This document shows, piece by piece, positions 34,212 through 43,705 of a stretch of DNA of 64,000 nt. The stretch is from Alteribacillus iranensis. Lineage in GTDB: Bacteria; Bacillota; Bacilli; Bacillales; Marinococcaceae. How positions within the stretch are numbered: the first letter of the stretch is position 1; each line of letters begins with the position of its first letter. The stretch is from assembly GCF_900113025.1 (NCBI RefSeq), contig NZ_FONT01000001.1, positions 310,001 to 374,000 on the forward strand. Reading direction: 5' to 3'. A program made the position numbers and the translations under genes. The notes beneath the pieces were generated by a model. The model was given only the letters and a program-made list of their open reading frames with translations. It made no database searches and was not told where the DNA came from.

Positions 34212-35254
34212 TGAAAATTGCAGTGATTGGAGCAGGGAGTTGGGGAACCGCCCTTTCCACTGTTCTTGCTGATAACAATCATGACGTTGTTCTTTGGACA
34301 CGTCGTGAGGAACAGGCTAGAGAGATAAATGAGGAGCGCTCGAATTATAAATATCTTCCTGGCTTCACCGTACCTGAATCGATACGAGCAACGGATTCTT
34401 TTGCGGAATGCGTGGAAAATACACACGTCATTCTTCTCGTGGTACCTACGAAAGCTATTCGTGAAACAGTACAGCGACTACTTCCATTCATTGGAGAAGA
34501 TACAACGCTGATTCATGCTTCAAAGGGAATAGAGCCAGGAACATCAAAACGTATTTCAGAGATGATAGAAGAGGAGCTCGGGGATAAAAAGGTACAATCT
34601 ATCGTTGTCTTATCCGGTCCAAGTCACGCAGAAGAAGTGTGCAAGCGAAAACCGACAACGGTAACGGTATCTTCTGAAACAGAAGAAGCAGCAGAGCGGG
34701 TGCAGGAATTGTTTATGAATGAACAATTTCGAGTGTACACGAACCATGATCTCATTGGGGTGGAGATCGGGGGAGCCTTAAAGAATATTATCGCTCTAGG
34801 TATAGGGATGAACGATGGATTGGGATATGGGGATAATGCAAAAGCTGCTTTAATGACGAGAGGATTAGCTGAAATAGCTAGATTAGGAGTGAAATTGGGA
34901 GCGAACCCTTTGACATTTAAAGGGTTGTCAGGACTCGGAGACTTAATCGTCACTTGTACCAGTCAGCACAGCCGTAATTGGAGAGCGGGGTTTAAGCTTG
35001 GAACAGGTTACGAGCTAGAGGATGTCCTAGAGGAGATGGGCATGGTGGTGGAAGGAGTGCGCACGACAAAGGCGGTCCACGAATTGGCAAAGCGCCTTCA
35101 AGTTGATATGCCAATAACAGAGGCTTTATACGATGTGTTGTTTAACGGGAAGAAGCCTCCCGAAGCAGCGAAACAGCTGATGGGACGCGTCAGAAAGAAT
35201 GAAGAGGAGCTCGCTTCTTTGTTTTTAGGAACAGGAGACTCGGATAGAAGTTAA
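34211..35254 (+). CDS. gpsA: Glycerol-3-phosphate dehydrogenase [NAD(P)+]
   Basis: 347 residues. Reduces dihydroxyacetone phosphate to sn-glycerol-3-phosphate for phospholipid synthesis. N-terminal IAVIGAGSWGTALSTVLA dinucleotide fold, LSGPSHAEEV, GVEIGGALKNIIALGIGM with the catalytic lysine, and TFKGLSGLGDLIVTC are all present. The AAGAAGGGAA ribosome site lies inside the end of plsY. Confidence 0.97.
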   Translation: MKIAVIGAGSWGTALSTVLADNNHDVVLWTRREEQAREINEERSNYKYLPGFTVPESIRATDSFAECVENTHVILLVVPTKAIRETVQRLLPFIGEDTTLIHASKGIEPGTSKRISEMIEEELGDKKVQSIVVLSGPSHAEEVCKRKPTTVTVSSETEEAAERVQELFMNEQFRVYTNHDLIGVEIGGALKNIIALGIGMNDGLGYGDNAKAALMTRGLAEIARLGVKLGANPLTFKGLSGLGDLIVTCTSQHSRNWRAGFKLGTGYELEDVLEEMGMVVEGVRTTKAVHELAKRLQVDMPITEALYDVLFNGKKPPEAAKQLMGRVRKNEEELASLFLGTGDSDRS

Positions 35255-35324
35255 GTTCTGAACGGAACGCCTTTCTTCCATGATGCATAGGATAAGTTGA
35301 ACAGTGAGAAAGGGAGGCTTATCC

Positions 35325-35582
35325 ATGCGGCATGAACAGGATCCATTATTTGATTCGATCGAGAAAAAGACGAACGTCAGTAAAGAAGACTTGTTCAAAC
35401 TTGTTCAATCGTTAGATGGAGTCGATTGGCAGAATGAACATTCCGTTCGTCGAGTGATTCATGAAGTGTCGAGACTTGCAGGACGAAATGTATCCAAAAG
35501 ACAAGAGGATGAATTGGTAGACGCTATTACAAGTGGCAATATTCCTATGGATTTATCTTCCATTAGCAAGTGGTTTAAATAA
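35325..35582 (+). CDS. spoVIF: Stage VI sporulation protein F-like
   Basis: 85 residues. DSIEKKTNVSKEDLFKLVQS, the VRRVIHEVSRLAGRNVSKRQEDELVDAI run (two parts) and a final SSISKWF correspond to the SpoVIF (B. subtilis YjcC) pattern IEKKTGV...VNxAxMxG+RVPKExEDxIVxxI. SpoVIF supports GerE-dependent late coat gene expression in the mother cell. ATG 35325 is nine bases from GGGAGG; an upstream ATG at 35304 lacks a site. In B. subtilis yjcC is elsewhere, so this may be a paralogue. Family likely, exact name tentative. Confidence 0.65.
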   Translation: MRHEQDPLFDSIEKKTNVSKEDLFKLVQSLDGVDWQNEHSVRRVIHEVSRLAGRNVSKRQEDELVDAITSGNIPMDLSSISKWFK

Positions 35583-35598
35583 CCAAAAATATATAGCC

Positions 35599-35729
35599 TT
35601 TAGAACAGGCACTTGCTCATTCTAAAAGACCCCTTAGTGAATACAGTAAAGAGAATCCACACTAAGGCTGTGATGGAAAGAATATGGTTAGAAAAGCCAG
35701 CTGGACCGGCCCCTGTCCATGCTGGCTTT
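35599..35729. repeat. Three consecutive hairpins after the SpoVIF-like gene
   Basis: TTTAGAA/TTCTAAA (35599-35626), CCTTAGTG/CACTAAGG (35632-35667) and AAAGCCAGC-TGGAC/GTCCA-GCTGGCTTT (35693-35729). They fill most of the 277-bp gap. None has a good T-run, so termination is uncertain. Confidence 0.6.
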
Positions 35730-35859
35730 CAACAGGCTATACGCACTTTTCGAGTGACAGCCATATGTAGAATGGTGAAGAATCATTGAAAACATGAAGG
35801 ACAGGTCTTTTTAGGCTGGGAAGCTGTGTTATAATATGGTCTGATTAGGAGGGGTGATG

Positions 35860-36054
35860 ATGACTCCACTGCAAAATATGTGGTTTTCTTTTTTTGGGAT
35901 ATTTTTAATGTTTGCCTCAGCCGGTCTGACGGTATTGGCTCAAAAGCTGCCATCTTTCTGGAGAGGATTGCTTCTTCTTGTTGCTTTTATATTTCTTATC
36001 ATAGCCGGTTTAATCGTATTTGTTGTCGTATTTAGAGGACCTACCGCTGAATAG
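35860..36054 (+). CDS. YphE-like small membrane protein (DUF2768)
   Basis: 64 residues with two membrane spans (WFSFFGIFLMFASAGLTVL and GLLLLVAFIFLIIAGLIVFV). Placed between gpsA and yphF-spoIVA, where B. subtilis has yphE, a DUF2768 protein of similar size and topology; function unknown. AGGAGG precedes ATG 35860; ATG 35857 and GTG 35854 are alternatives. TATAAT at about 35830 suggests its own promoter. Confidence 0.65.
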   Translation: MTPLQNMWFSFFGIFLMFASAGLTVLAQKLPSFWRGLLLLVAFIFLIIAGLIVFVVVFRGPTAE

Positions 36055-36090
36055 ATACTTATGGGGAAAGGACCGATAGGGAGGCGGAGC

Positions 36091-36819
36091 ATGATCAATA
36101 ATAAGAAAAGTATAGGGAAAATGATAGTTGGACTCCTTGTTGTATTCATGTTGTCCGGCTGCATGTATCCGCAGGAAAAGCGGGCGGAGAAGCAAGTATC
36201 GAATAACGAACAACTAGCTGTTGTCCAACAAGCTGTTGATCAATATAGAGAAGATACAGGGGTGCTGCCGATTCAAACAAAAGAGGAAGACACACCAATT
36301 TATCAAAAGTACGTCGTTGATTTCAGAGAATTAATACCGAGGTACCTCCAGGAACCACCTAGTAATTCATTTGAAAACGGAGGCGCCTATCAATATGTTA
36401 TTATTGATCCTGAAACAACCGCTCATATTAAAGTGATTGATTTGAGAATGATGAATGAAATTCAACAAGCTCAAATGGAAATTAACCGATATATCCAAAA
36501 AAATGGGTATTCTCCAGTGAAAGAGCCAATTGGCAAAGGATTGTTTAGAATAGACCAAGAACGATTAAATGGCAACAGTGAATTAAAAGTGCCGAGTCCT
36601 TACCACCATGATACATACTTGCCTCTCATTATGAATGCTAATGGACAAGTGTTGGTGGATTATTCTATCGATTTGAATATAGCATTAGAGGAATTTGATC
36701 ATTCCTTCAAAGAAGGGGAAGACATTCGGTCTATATTAACAGATCATTATCCGATTGCTCCAGCATTTTCTGTCCCTTATACGATCGACGAATCAGGCGA
36801 ACCAGTGATAAAGGAATGA
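36091..36819 (+). CDS. yphF: YphF-like lipoprotein
   Basis: 242 residues. Starts at ATG 36091 after GGGAGG, giving MINNKKSIGKMIVGLLVVFM and a lipobox LSGC near residue 25, so it is exported and lipid-anchored. The rest is soluble with no known catalytic motif (VDQYREDTGVLPI, FRELIPRYLQEPP, VKEPIGKGLFRIDQ). It is directly upstream of spoIVA as in B. subtilis, where YphF is an uncharacterised lipoprotein. Followed by a strong terminator. Confidence 0.8.
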   Translation: MINNKKSIGKMIVGLLVVFMLSGCMYPQEKRAEKQVSNNEQLAVVQQAVDQYREDTGVLPIQTKEEDTPIYQKYVVDFRELIPRYLQEPPSNSFENGGAYQYVIIDPETTAHIKVIDLRMMNEIQQAQMEINRYIQKNGYSPVKEPIGKGLFRIDQERLNGNSELKVPSPYHHDTYLPLIMNANGQVLVDYSIDLNIALEEFDHSFKEGEDIRSILTDHYPIAPAFSVPYTIDESGEPVIKE

Positions 36820-36910
36820 GAATAGGCTTTTCAAGGTACGTCAGCGAAATTGGGAAAGAAGCAAAGGAATCAGAAAAGGAATTCCTCTATCAACATACAG
36901 TAATTAACGA

Positions 36911-36957
36911 AACAGGATTCTGTTGTCCAGAGATGGATAGTAGAGTCCTGTTTTTTT
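36911..36957 (+). terminator. Terminator of yphF
   Basis: AACAGGATTCT/AGAGTCCTGTT stem (one wobble) with a 20-nt loop and a TTTTTTT tail. Confidence 0.88.
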
Positions 36958-37154
36958 AATAAAGGACCATATAATCATTATAGAATGTTGAAAGCCGGAA
37001 TAGATATCATCTAAGTTCTTCTTTTACGAAAACTTGCGGCGCCTATTCATATATTTACAGAAAGAACCATCTTGGTCACTCAAAATTTGTACGGATTCGA
37101 AACATGAATTGCAAAAACTTGCGTCATGGATGAGGCATTTCTTTAGAGAGAAAG

Positions 37155-37182
37155 TCATATCCATCGGACAGCATCATAAATA
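37155..37182 (+). promoter_or_regulatory. Sigma-E-like promoter of spoIVA
   Basis: TCATATC (37155-37161), 13-bp spacer, CATAAATA (37175-37182). It agrees at six of seven and six of eight positions with the sigma-E consensus. It is 60 bp before the spoIVA start, and spoIVA is a known sigma-E gene. The rest of the 36958-37242 gap shows nothing else. Confidence 0.5.
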
Positions 37183-37242
37183 TATAATGTCATGCATGAG
37201 AAGACCGGTATCGGAATTCATATATGTACAGGAGGGGATCCA

Positions 37243-38724
37243 GTGGAAAAGGTTGATATCTTTAAAGATATCGCAGAGCGGACCGGGGGAGATATATATC
37301 TAGGAGTCGTCGGTGCTGTCCGTACCGGTAAATCTACTTTTATTAAGAAGTTCATGGAGCTTGTTGTCCTTCCAAATATGGAAAGTGACACTGATAAAGC
37401 GAGAGCTCAAGATGAATTACCGCAAAGTGCTGCCGGGAAGACCATCATGACAACTGAACCGAAATTTGTCCCAAATAATGCGGTTTCTTTAAAAGTGGAA
37501 GAAGGGCTCGAAGTCAATGTCCGGTTAGTCGATTGCGTAGGTTATGCGGTCGAAGGAGCAAAAGGTTATGAAGATGAAAACGGACCGAGAATGATTAATA
37601 CACCATGGTATGAAGAGCCCATACCGTTTCAAGATGCTGCAGAAATTGGGACTCGCAAAGTAATACAAGAACATTCCACACTTGGAGTGGTGGTTACCTC
37701 CGATGGCACCATTGGCGACATACCGCGTATGGATTATGTAGAAGCAGAAGATCGAGTCGTTGATGAGTTAAAAGAAGTAGGAAAACCGTTTATCATGATT
37801 GTTAACACAGTCAGGCCGCATCATCCTGATACAGAAGCTTTGCGTCAAGAGCTCTCAGAACAACATGATATTCCAGTGTTAGCTTTAAGTGTCGAAAGCA
37901 TGACAGAGCACGATATTCATAATGTTCTCCGTGAAGTGTTATATGAGTTCCCAGTACATGAAGTCAATGTCAACTTGCCAAGCTGGGTGATGGTGTTACG
38001 GGAAGACCATTGGCTTCGTCAAGAATATGAACAGTCTGTTCGAAACACCGTAAAAGATATAAAGAGACTTCGGGATGTCGATCGCGTCGTTCAACAGTTC
38101 GCCCGCGATTTTGAGTTTATTGACGAAGCTGGGTTAGCTGGCATTGAAATGGGGCAAGGTGTGGCGGAAATTGACTTATACGCACCTGATCAGCTGTATG
38201 ATCAAATATTGAAAGAAGTAGTCGGTGTTGAAATAAGAGGGAAAGATCATCTGTTACAGCTGATGCAAGATTTTTCCCATGCTAAAAGTGAGTACGATCA
38301 AGTGAGCGATGCGTTAAAAATGGTCAAACAAACAGGTTACGGCATAGCTGCTCCTGCATTGACAGACATGAGTCTTGACGAACCTGAAATTATTAAGCAA
38401 GGCTCTCGTTTCGGAGTCAGGCTGCGGGCGGTCGCACCTTCGATCCACATGATAAAAGTGGATGTTGAATCAGAATTCGCTCCCATTATCGGCACAGAAA
38501 AACAGAGTGAAGAATTAGTGCGTTACTTGATGCAAGATTTTGAGGAAAACCCATTATCGATTTGGAACTCTGATATATTTGGCCGGTCATTAAATTCAAT
38601 TGTGCGTGAGGGAATTCAAGCGAAGCTCTCTCTCATGCCTGAGAACGCTAGATATAAGCTAAAAGAAACGTTGGAACGTATTATTAATGAAGGATCAGGC
38701 GGATTGATTGCGATTATTCTTTAA
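37243..38724 (+). CDS. spoIVA: Stage IV sporulation protein A (coat basement ATPase)
   Basis: 493 residues, almost collinear with B. subtilis SpoIVA (492). GTG 37243 follows AGGAGGGG and gives the conserved start EKVDIFKDIAERTGGDIYLG. The Walker A motif GAVRTGKST, the DCVGY switch region and the fully conserved C-terminus GSGGLIAIIL are present. SpoIVA hydrolyses ATP to polymerise on the outer forespore membrane, anchored by SpoVM, and is required for coat and cortex. The longer frame from 37192 has no ribosome site and is rejected. Confidence 0.97.
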   Translation: MEKVDIFKDIAERTGGDIYLGVVGAVRTGKSTFIKKFMELVVLPNMESDTDKARAQDELPQSAAGKTIMTTEPKFVPNNAVSLKVEEGLEVNVRLVDCVGYAVEGAKGYEDENGPRMINTPWYEEPIPFQDAAEIGTRKVIQEHSTLGVVVTSDGTIGDIPRMDYVEAEDRVVDELKEVGKPFIMIVNTVRPHHPDTEALRQELSEQHDIPVLALSVESMTEHDIHNVLREVLYEFPVHEVNVNLPSWVMVLREDHWLRQEYEQSVRNTVKDIKRLRDVDRVVQQFARDFEFIDEAGLAGIEMGQGVAEIDLYAPDQLYDQILKEVVGVEIRGKDHLLQLMQDFSHAKSEYDQVSDALKMVKQTGYGIAAPALTDMSLDEPEIIKQGSRFGVRLRAVAPSIHMIKVDVESEFAPIIGTEKQSEELVRYLMQDFEENPLSIWNSDIFGRSLNSIVREGIQAKLSLMPENARYKLKETLERIINEGSGGLIAIIL

Positions 38725-38783
38725 TTATACGTATCGGAAAATATAGCTAAGTGCGAGGAGTACGCATTTTAGCGATGTAAAAG

Positions 38784-38842
38784 AGAAATGCCTAGATCTC
38801 CAAACGAGCAAAACAATGAGAGAATAGGCATTTCTATATTTT
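38784..38842 (+). terminator. Terminator-like hairpin after spoIVA
   Basis: AGAAATGCCTA (38784-38794)/TAGGCATTTCT (38825-38835), then ATATTTT. The same AGAAATGCC/GGCATTTCT stem is used after ndk. Confidence 0.7.
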
Positions 38843-38957
38843 AGCTGTTTTCGACTTCTTCGTTAGCTCAGAGACATAATCGGTGTGTTCGTCGACCTGT
38901 CAAACAAGGAAGAAGAGAACAGCATGTATACAGATCCAGGTTGTTTGATGTCGTTTT

Positions 38958-39080
38958 AAGGTACCGCTTCAGGCGCGAGCGACTTGTGTTTCATGCAGCC
39001 AGAACGATGTACGAAAGCCTCTTCGGTGACTCTTCAGCACTGCTATCCGGTTAATATGAAGGCGCCTTGGCTTTTCTTAA
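38958..39080 (+). repeat. Degenerate TCTAGCTTCAGGCGCC-family repeat
   Basis: Contains GCTTCAGGCGCGAGCGACTT and GAAGGCGCCTTGGCTTTTCT, matching the two ends of the family with an eroded middle. It occupies the spoIVA-folE gap in which B. subtilis carries hbs. Confidence 0.55.
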
Positions 39081-39120
39081 CCGATTCAACAACCTTTCCG
39101 AAAAAATAGAGAAACCCTTC

Positions 39121-39145
39121 AGGACGTCGTGTCTCACGGCGTCCT
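39121..39145. repeat. Perfect-ended hairpin in the spoIVA-folE gap
   Basis: AGGACG-T-CGTG, loop TCT, CACG-G-CGTCCT: ten pairs with one mismatch. No T-run. It resembles the GTCCT-type mini-hairpins of the arrays at 55.5-56.3 kb. Confidence 0.6.
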
Positions 39146-39224
39146 ATATCTGTTTCTAAAGTTATTTTAGAAAGCAGGTATTTTCTCTATAATATTATTA
39201 TGTTAACAACAAAAGCAATCCTTT

Positions 39225-39253
39225 TTGCTTTATAAATACCCTTGTGCTAAAAT
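39225..39253 (+). promoter_or_regulatory. Promoter of folE-mtrB
   Basis: TTGCTT (39225-39230), 17-bp spacer, TAAAAT (39248-39253), 42 bp before the folE start. Confidence 0.55.
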
Positions 39254-39294
39254 TTTTCAAAGGTCATTAAATTTGTCGATTGGAGGAGAACAGT

Positions 39295-39864
39295 GTGCCG
39301 ACCTTTGATCATGATAAAATAGAAAGCGCCGTTCGACTTATATTAGAAGCGATCGGAGAAGATCCAGATAGAGAAGGGTTATTAGATACTCCAAAACGGG
39401 TAGCGAGGATGTATGAAGAAGTATTTTCAGGAATTCACGAAGATCCCGCCATACACTTGCAAACTGTTTTTGGAGAAGATCACGAGGAACTCGTATTAGT
39501 GAGAGATATTCCTTTTTATTCCATGTGTGAACATCATCTCGTTCCTTTTTATGGGAAGGCCCATGTCGGATATATTCCAAAAGGAGGAAAAGTAACAGGT
39601 CTCAGCAAGCTGGCGCGTACAGTAGAGACTGTTGCTAGAAAACCTCAATTACAAGAGAGAATCACCTCTACGATCGCCAATACGATTTTAGATACTTTAG
39701 AACCTCATGGTGTGATTGTCGTTGTAGAAGCGGAGCATATGTGCATGACGATGAGAGGAATTAAAAAGCCAGGTTCTGAAACGGTCACTTCAGCTGTTAG
39801 GGGAGTTTTTGAAGAGGATGCAGCAGCTCGGGCGGAGGTCCTTTCATTAATTAATCGTTCTTAA
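39295..39864 (+). CDS. folE: GTP cyclohydrolase I
   Basis: 189 residues (B. subtilis MtrA/FolE 190). First enzyme of folate synthesis, making dihydroneopterin triphosphate from [24 protein letters not shown], read in two halves, the zinc site in [29 protein letters not shown] and the second zinc cysteine in EHMCMTMRG are present. GTG 39295 is eight bases from GGAGG. Followed after 25 bp by mtrB, as in B. subtilis mtrAB. Confidence 0.96.
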   Translation: MPTFDHDKIESAVRLILEAIGEDPDREGLLDTPKRVARMYEEVFSGIHEDPAIHLQTVFGEDHEELVLVRDIPFYSMCEHHLVPFYGKAHVGYIPKGGKVTGLSKLARTVETVARKPQLQERITSTIANTILDTLEPHGVIVVVEAEHMCMTMRGIKKPGSETVTSAVRGVFEEDAAARAEVLSLINRS

Positions 39865-39889
39865 TCATTTGAGGGAGAAGGTGATTTCT

Positions 39890-40108
39890 GTGAGTCAGAA
39901 AGATGATTTTTTTATTATACGTGCGGAAGAAGACGGGGTTAACGTCATTGGTTTAACACGTGGCACAAACACCAGGTTCCATCATTCAGAGAAGCTGGAT
40001 AAAGGAGAAGTCATGATTGCTCAGTTTACGGAACATACCTCTGCCGTGAAAGTGAGAGGAAAGGCTACAATCCAGACTGGTCACGGGGAAATACGAACAG
40101 AGGATTGA
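39890..40108 (+). CDS. mtrB: trp RNA-binding attenuation protein (TRAP)
   Basis: 72 residues, nearly identical in the core to B. subtilis MtrB ([34 protein letters not shown]). Eleven subunits form a ring that binds tryptophan between subunits and wraps RNA containing (G/U)AG triplets. Thr in GLTRGT and in EHTSA and the Lys/Arg residues that contact RNA are conserved. The target site is in this window ahead of trpE (47003-47085). GTG 39890 is chosen with AAGG eight bases upstream; other in-frame starts lie at 39869 and 39881. Confidence 0.97.
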   Translation: MSQKDDFFIIRAEEDGVNVIGLTRGTNTRFHHSEKLDKGEVMIAQFTEHTSAVKVRGKATIQTGHGEIRTED

Positions 40109-40178
40109 AACGACCACATGTAAACTTGAAGTGATGGATTGACGGAAACACGTTGTTTTCAGAAGAAACCGACGGGTT

Positions 40179-40215
40179 GGGATAGCAGGAATGATTTGCT
40201 TTGTCATCCCTTTTT
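40179..40215 (+). terminator. Probable terminator of folE-mtrB
   Basis: GGGAT/ATCCC stem with an inner AGCA/TGCT pair and a TTTTT tail. The remaining gap to hepS holds a GGCTG/CAGCC hairpin near 40290 and the hepS promoter. Confidence 0.5.
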
Positions 40216-40349
40216 ATGGTTATGTTACGTCCTGTACAAAGTGGAAGAGAGATCTTTTTTCTCCTAAACGATAAAGGCATTGGTAAAAGGGGTGGCTGTT
40301 CATTGTCAGCCCTTCTCATGTCAATGAACCATTTCCGTGTTCGAAGTGG

Positions 40350-40378
40350 TATTGCAGTTTGGTTTTCTATGCTATAAT
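40350..40378 (+). promoter_or_regulatory. Promoter of hepS-menG-hepT
   Basis: Extended -10 TGC-TATAAT (40370-40378) with TATTGC at 17 bp. Confidence 0.6.
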
Positions 40379-40446
40379 AACATCGTCAAATTTCTACACG
40401 TGATTACACTACATAAGGAGCTTAAAGGTAATGGGGGACGTCAAAC

Positions 40447-41253
40447 ATGATAAATGTAAAACATCATACAGATGAGTTGAAAGTGATAGAGGAGATTTTT
40501 GCTGAGAAGACGGCCCACCCATACTTGGATGTATATATAGAAAAGCCCCGTATCGACTACGACGTTATTTTATTTCTTCTGGAAATAATTCATTCTCACC
40601 AGGTCACAGGAAAAGAAAGACGAGAACAAATTTTGGCGGCGCTTTTTATTAATGCTGCTTTTTTTACTCATGAGAGAGTATGCAACGATATGCTTGAAAC
40701 GGGTGAAAGAAAACCTCGACAACTAACAGTACTAGCGGGTGATTTTTTTAGCAGCTTATATTATTCCATGCTGGTAGATAATGGGCATGTAGAGATCCTG
40801 CCTGTATTCAGTCATTCGATTCAAAAGATTAATGAAGCTAAAATGGCTCTCCATTTTTATGAAGGCGACTCTGAGAGAGAATTAATGGAACGTTTATACT
40901 CCGAAGAAGGCACGTTGTTACGTAACATTGCAGACTTTTATAACGAATCACATCTGGGCACATTAGCGGAAACGTTCTTTCTTTTAAAAAAGCTTGTAAA
41001 TGTACGACACGAGACAACGGATGCAGCGTTATCGACTATTCACACAGCGATATATACATGTACAGAAGGTGAGCAGGCAGACGACGTAAAAAACTGGCCT
41101 CCTGAAAATGTTGCTAACTTTTTGGACAGAAAGATAATGGAACTGCGGCAAACATTAACTACTCAGCTGTCATCTTCCTATATGAAAAGTACCGCGCTCT
41201 ATCCCCGTGTGATGAAGTGGTCATTGGAAGATAATAGATTATGGACGAAGTAA
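40447..41253 (+). CDS. hepS: Heptaprenyl diphosphate synthase component I
   Basis: 268 residues. The small non-catalytic subunit that works with HepT to make the C35 menaquinone side chain. It has the HepS-family helical pattern (RREQILAALFINAAFFTHERV, LTVLAGDFFSSLYYSML, two parts) and the conserved LAGDFFSS that mirrors prenyltransferase folds without DDxxD. Gene order hepS-menG-hepT is diagnostic. GGGGG lies upstream of the ATG. Confidence 0.92.
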   Translation: MINVKHHTDELKVIEEIFAEKTAHPYLDVYIEKPRIDYDVILFLLEIIHSHQVTGKERREQILAALFINAAFFTHERVCNDMLETGERKPRQLTVLAGDFFSSLYYSMLVDNGHVEILPVFSHSIQKINEAKMALHFYEGDSERELMERLYSEEGTLLRNIADFYNESHLGTLAETFFLLKKLVNVRHETTDAALSTIHTAIYTCTEGEQADDVKNWPPENVANFLDRKIMELRQTLTTQLSSSYMKSTALYPRVMKWSLEDNRLWTK

Positions 41254-41276
41254 TACAATAAAGGGGGAAACGGGCG

Positions 41277-41978
41277 GTGGAGAAGAAAAAGGAAGAAATG
41301 GTTCATGATGTATTTGAAAACATTTATGACAAGTATGACTACATGAATTCAGTGATCAGCTTCCAGCTTCATCAGAATTGGCGGAATCACACAATGAAAG
41401 TCATGGATGTTGCGCCCGGTTCAAAGGCATTAGACGTATGCTGTGGAACAGCGGACTGGACTATTCAGTTAGCGAAAGCAGCTGGACCTAATGGTGTAGT
41501 CAAAGGGTTGGACTTCAGTCGTAATATGTTGAAGGTAGGAAAAGAAAAAGTACTTCAAGAAGGGTTGACGGATGTAGAGCTCATCGAAGGAAATGCGATG
41601 GAGCTTCCATTCGATAATGAATCTTTTGACTATGTGACGATTGGTTTTGGACTCCGAAATGTTCCTGACTATGCCACTGTTTTGAAAGAGATGTATCGTG
41701 TATTAAAGCCGGGTGGGATGGCCGTATGTTTAGAGACATCGCAACCGGAGCGAAAATCATTCAAAACATTGTACTCTTTCTATTTTGGGAGGGTCATGCC
41801 ATTACTTGGTAAATATTTGGCTGGAAGTTATAAGGAGTATTCCTGGCTTCAGCAATCAACGATGCAGTTTCCAAATAAAAATTTACTTTCCTTTATGTTC
41901 GTGGAAGCCGGTTTTCGTAAAGTACGTGTGAAACCATATTCACTTGGTGCTGCAGCGAGTCATTTCGCGCTTAAATAG
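41277..41978 (+). CDS. menG: Demethylmenaquinone methyltransferase
   Basis: 233 residues. SAM-dependent class I methyltransferase (UbiE/MenG) performing the last step of menaquinone synthesis. Visible are [35 protein letters not shown] (SAM motif I), [31 protein letters not shown] and [23 protein letters not shown] 41277 is nine bases from AAGGGGG. Sits between hepS and hepT. Confidence 0.96.
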   Translation: MEKKKEEMVHDVFENIYDKYDYMNSVISFQLHQNWRNHTMKVMDVAPGSKALDVCCGTADWTIQLAKAAGPNGVVKGLDFSRNMLKVGKEKVLQEGLTDVELIEGNAMELPFDNESFDYVTIGFGLRNVPDYATVLKEMYRVLKPGGMAVCLETSQPERKSFKTLYSFYFGRVMPLLGKYLAGSYKEYSWLQQSTMQFPNKNLLSFMFVEAGFRKVRVKPYSLGAAASHFALK

Positions 41979-42121
41979 CACCCTTTTAAAGGAAGGGCGG
42001 AAAAAAGAAATGGACATAGGCAGTCAAATGGGGACAGGGTAGAAATGATACAATGGATGAAGAAAAACAGCCGATGGATGAAGACGGCAGAGATGCGATT
42101 ATTATTTCGAAGGTGGATATC

Positions 42122-43093
42122 ATGAAGTTGGCGGATGTTTATATGCTCATGAAGACAGATATGATAAAAATTGAAAAAGAAATTGAAAGGTCTGTAAAGG
42201 CAGATCACCCTATTTTAAAAGAAGCTTCCCTTCACCTGTTGCAAGCAGGAGGTAAACGAATCCGCCCCATCTTTGTTATGCTAAGTGGGAAATTTGGCGA
42301 TTATAATATTGATAGACTGAAACACATTGCTGCAGCTTTAGAGCTAATACATATGGCTTCTCTCGTTCACGACGATGTCATTGATGACGCGGAATTGAGA
42401 AGAGGAAAGAAAACGATTAAAGCAAAATGGGATAACCGTACAGCTATGTTTACGGGGGATTATATTTTTGCCAAGGCGGTCGAACAGGCTTCCTTTTTCA
42501 AAGACAAAGATATACATACCGTATTGTCCAAATCAATGGCAGAGATTTGTGTGGGTGAGATCGAACAAATCAGAGACCAATATAACTGGGATCAGCATTT
42601 AAAGACGTATTTAAGAAGGATTAAACGGAAAACAGCGTCTTTAATAGCGATTAGCTGTCAACTTGGTGCCCTTGCAGCCGATGCTTCGCGACAAGACCAA
42701 TTAAGACTCTTTCGTTACGGCTATAATGTTGGCATGTCTTATCAAATTATTGATGACATTTTAGACTTCACCGGCACAGAAGAAGAGTTGGGAAAGCCGG
42801 CAGGCGGTGATCTGCTGCAAGGAAATGTTACGCTTCCTGTTTTGTATGCTATGTGTGAAGATGAATCACTGAAGCATGAAATCCATCAATTCTTATCGAC
42901 GAATGAACGGGAGCAACAAGATATTACAAGCGTTCTGGACCGGGTGAAGTCATCAGGCGGGATTGAGTATGCTCATTCGTTAAGCAAGAGGTATTTGCAA
43001 AAGGCATATGATGCATTAGAGATGCTTCCTGATATCCCGGCAAAGAAGTCATTGCACCAAATTGCAAAATATATTGGCGGCCGAAACTACTGA
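42122..43093 (+). CDS. hepT: Heptaprenyl diphosphate synthase component II (catalytic)
   Basis: 323 residues. Trans-prenyltransferase with LLQAGGKRIRPIFVML, first aspartate-rich motif LVHDDVIDDAELRRG, GDYIFAKA and second aspartate motif YQIIDDILDFTGTEEELGKP. The start at 42122 (MKLADVYMLM) matches the B. subtilis protein length and has GAAGGTGG seven bases upstream; the frame continues to 42053 without one. It provides the heptaprenyl chain of menaquinone-7. Confidence 0.95.
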   Translation: MKLADVYMLMKTDMIKIEKEIERSVKADHPILKEASLHLLQAGGKRIRPIFVMLSGKFGDYNIDRLKHIAAALELIHMASLVHDDVIDDAELRRGKKTIKAKWDNRTAMFTGDYIFAKAVEQASFFKDKDIHTVLSKSMAEICVGEIEQIRDQYNWDQHLKTYLRRIKRKTASLIAISCQLGALAADASRQDQLRLFRYGYNVGMSYQIIDDILDFTGTEEELGKPAGGDLLQGNVTLPVLYAMCEDESLKHEIHQFLSTNEREQQDITSVLDRVKSSGGIEYAHSLSKRYLQKAYDALEMLPDIPAKKSLHQIAKYIGGRNY

Positions 43094-43188
43094 TATTGCT
43101 AACGTTATCCTATTTTGGTATAATCGTGAAGGTTTACATGTAGGTGGAAAAATAGTGTCATACATAATAAAGAAAGAGGGATGAAAAC

Positions 43189-43632
43189 ATGGAAAAGACT
43201 TTTATCATGGTAAAGCCAGACGGCGTACAAAGAAATCTTGTCGGAGAAATTGTCCAACGTTTCGAACAAAAAGGATTTACCCTCTGCGCTGGTAAATTAA
43301 TGACAATTCCTAAAGAATTAGCGGAAGAGCACTATGGAGAGCATAGTGATAAGCCGTTTTTTGGTGAGCTCGTTTCTTTCATTACATCCGGACCAGTATT
43401 TGCTATGGTTTGGGAAGGTGAAGGTGTCATTAGCACAGCAAGAAAAATGATGGGAGCAACGAATCCTGCAGATGCTGACCCGGGAACAATTCGTGGAGAC
43501 TATGCAGTCCAAGTTGGCATGAACGTCATTCATGGTTCGGATTCTCCAGAAAGTGCGGAGCGTGAAATTGGCCTTTTCTTTAACGAAGGTGATTTAGTAG
43601 AATACAAAAAAACAATTTCTGAGTGGGTGTAG
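43189..43632 (+). CDS. ndk: Nucleoside diphosphate kinase
   Basis: 147 residues. Transfers phosphate among nucleoside di- and triphosphates through a phosphohistidine. [21 protein letters not shown] and the active-site box [17 protein letters not shown] (catalytic histidine) are intact. GAGGG before the ATG. In B. subtilis cheR separates ndk from aroF; here 700 bp of repeats lie instead. Confidence 0.97.
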   Translation: MEKTFIMVKPDGVQRNLVGEIVQRFEQKGFTLCAGKLMTIPKELAEEHYGEHSDKPFFGELVSFITSGPVFAMVWEGEGVISTARKMMGATNPADADPGTIRGDYAVQVGMNVIHGSDSPESAEREIGLFFNEGDLVEYKKTISEWV

Positions 43633-43705
43633 GTTGCGGGACTATTAACCGTGATACCCTTCAAACATCAGATATCAACTGATCAAGAAAAATAAATATG
43701 ATGAT

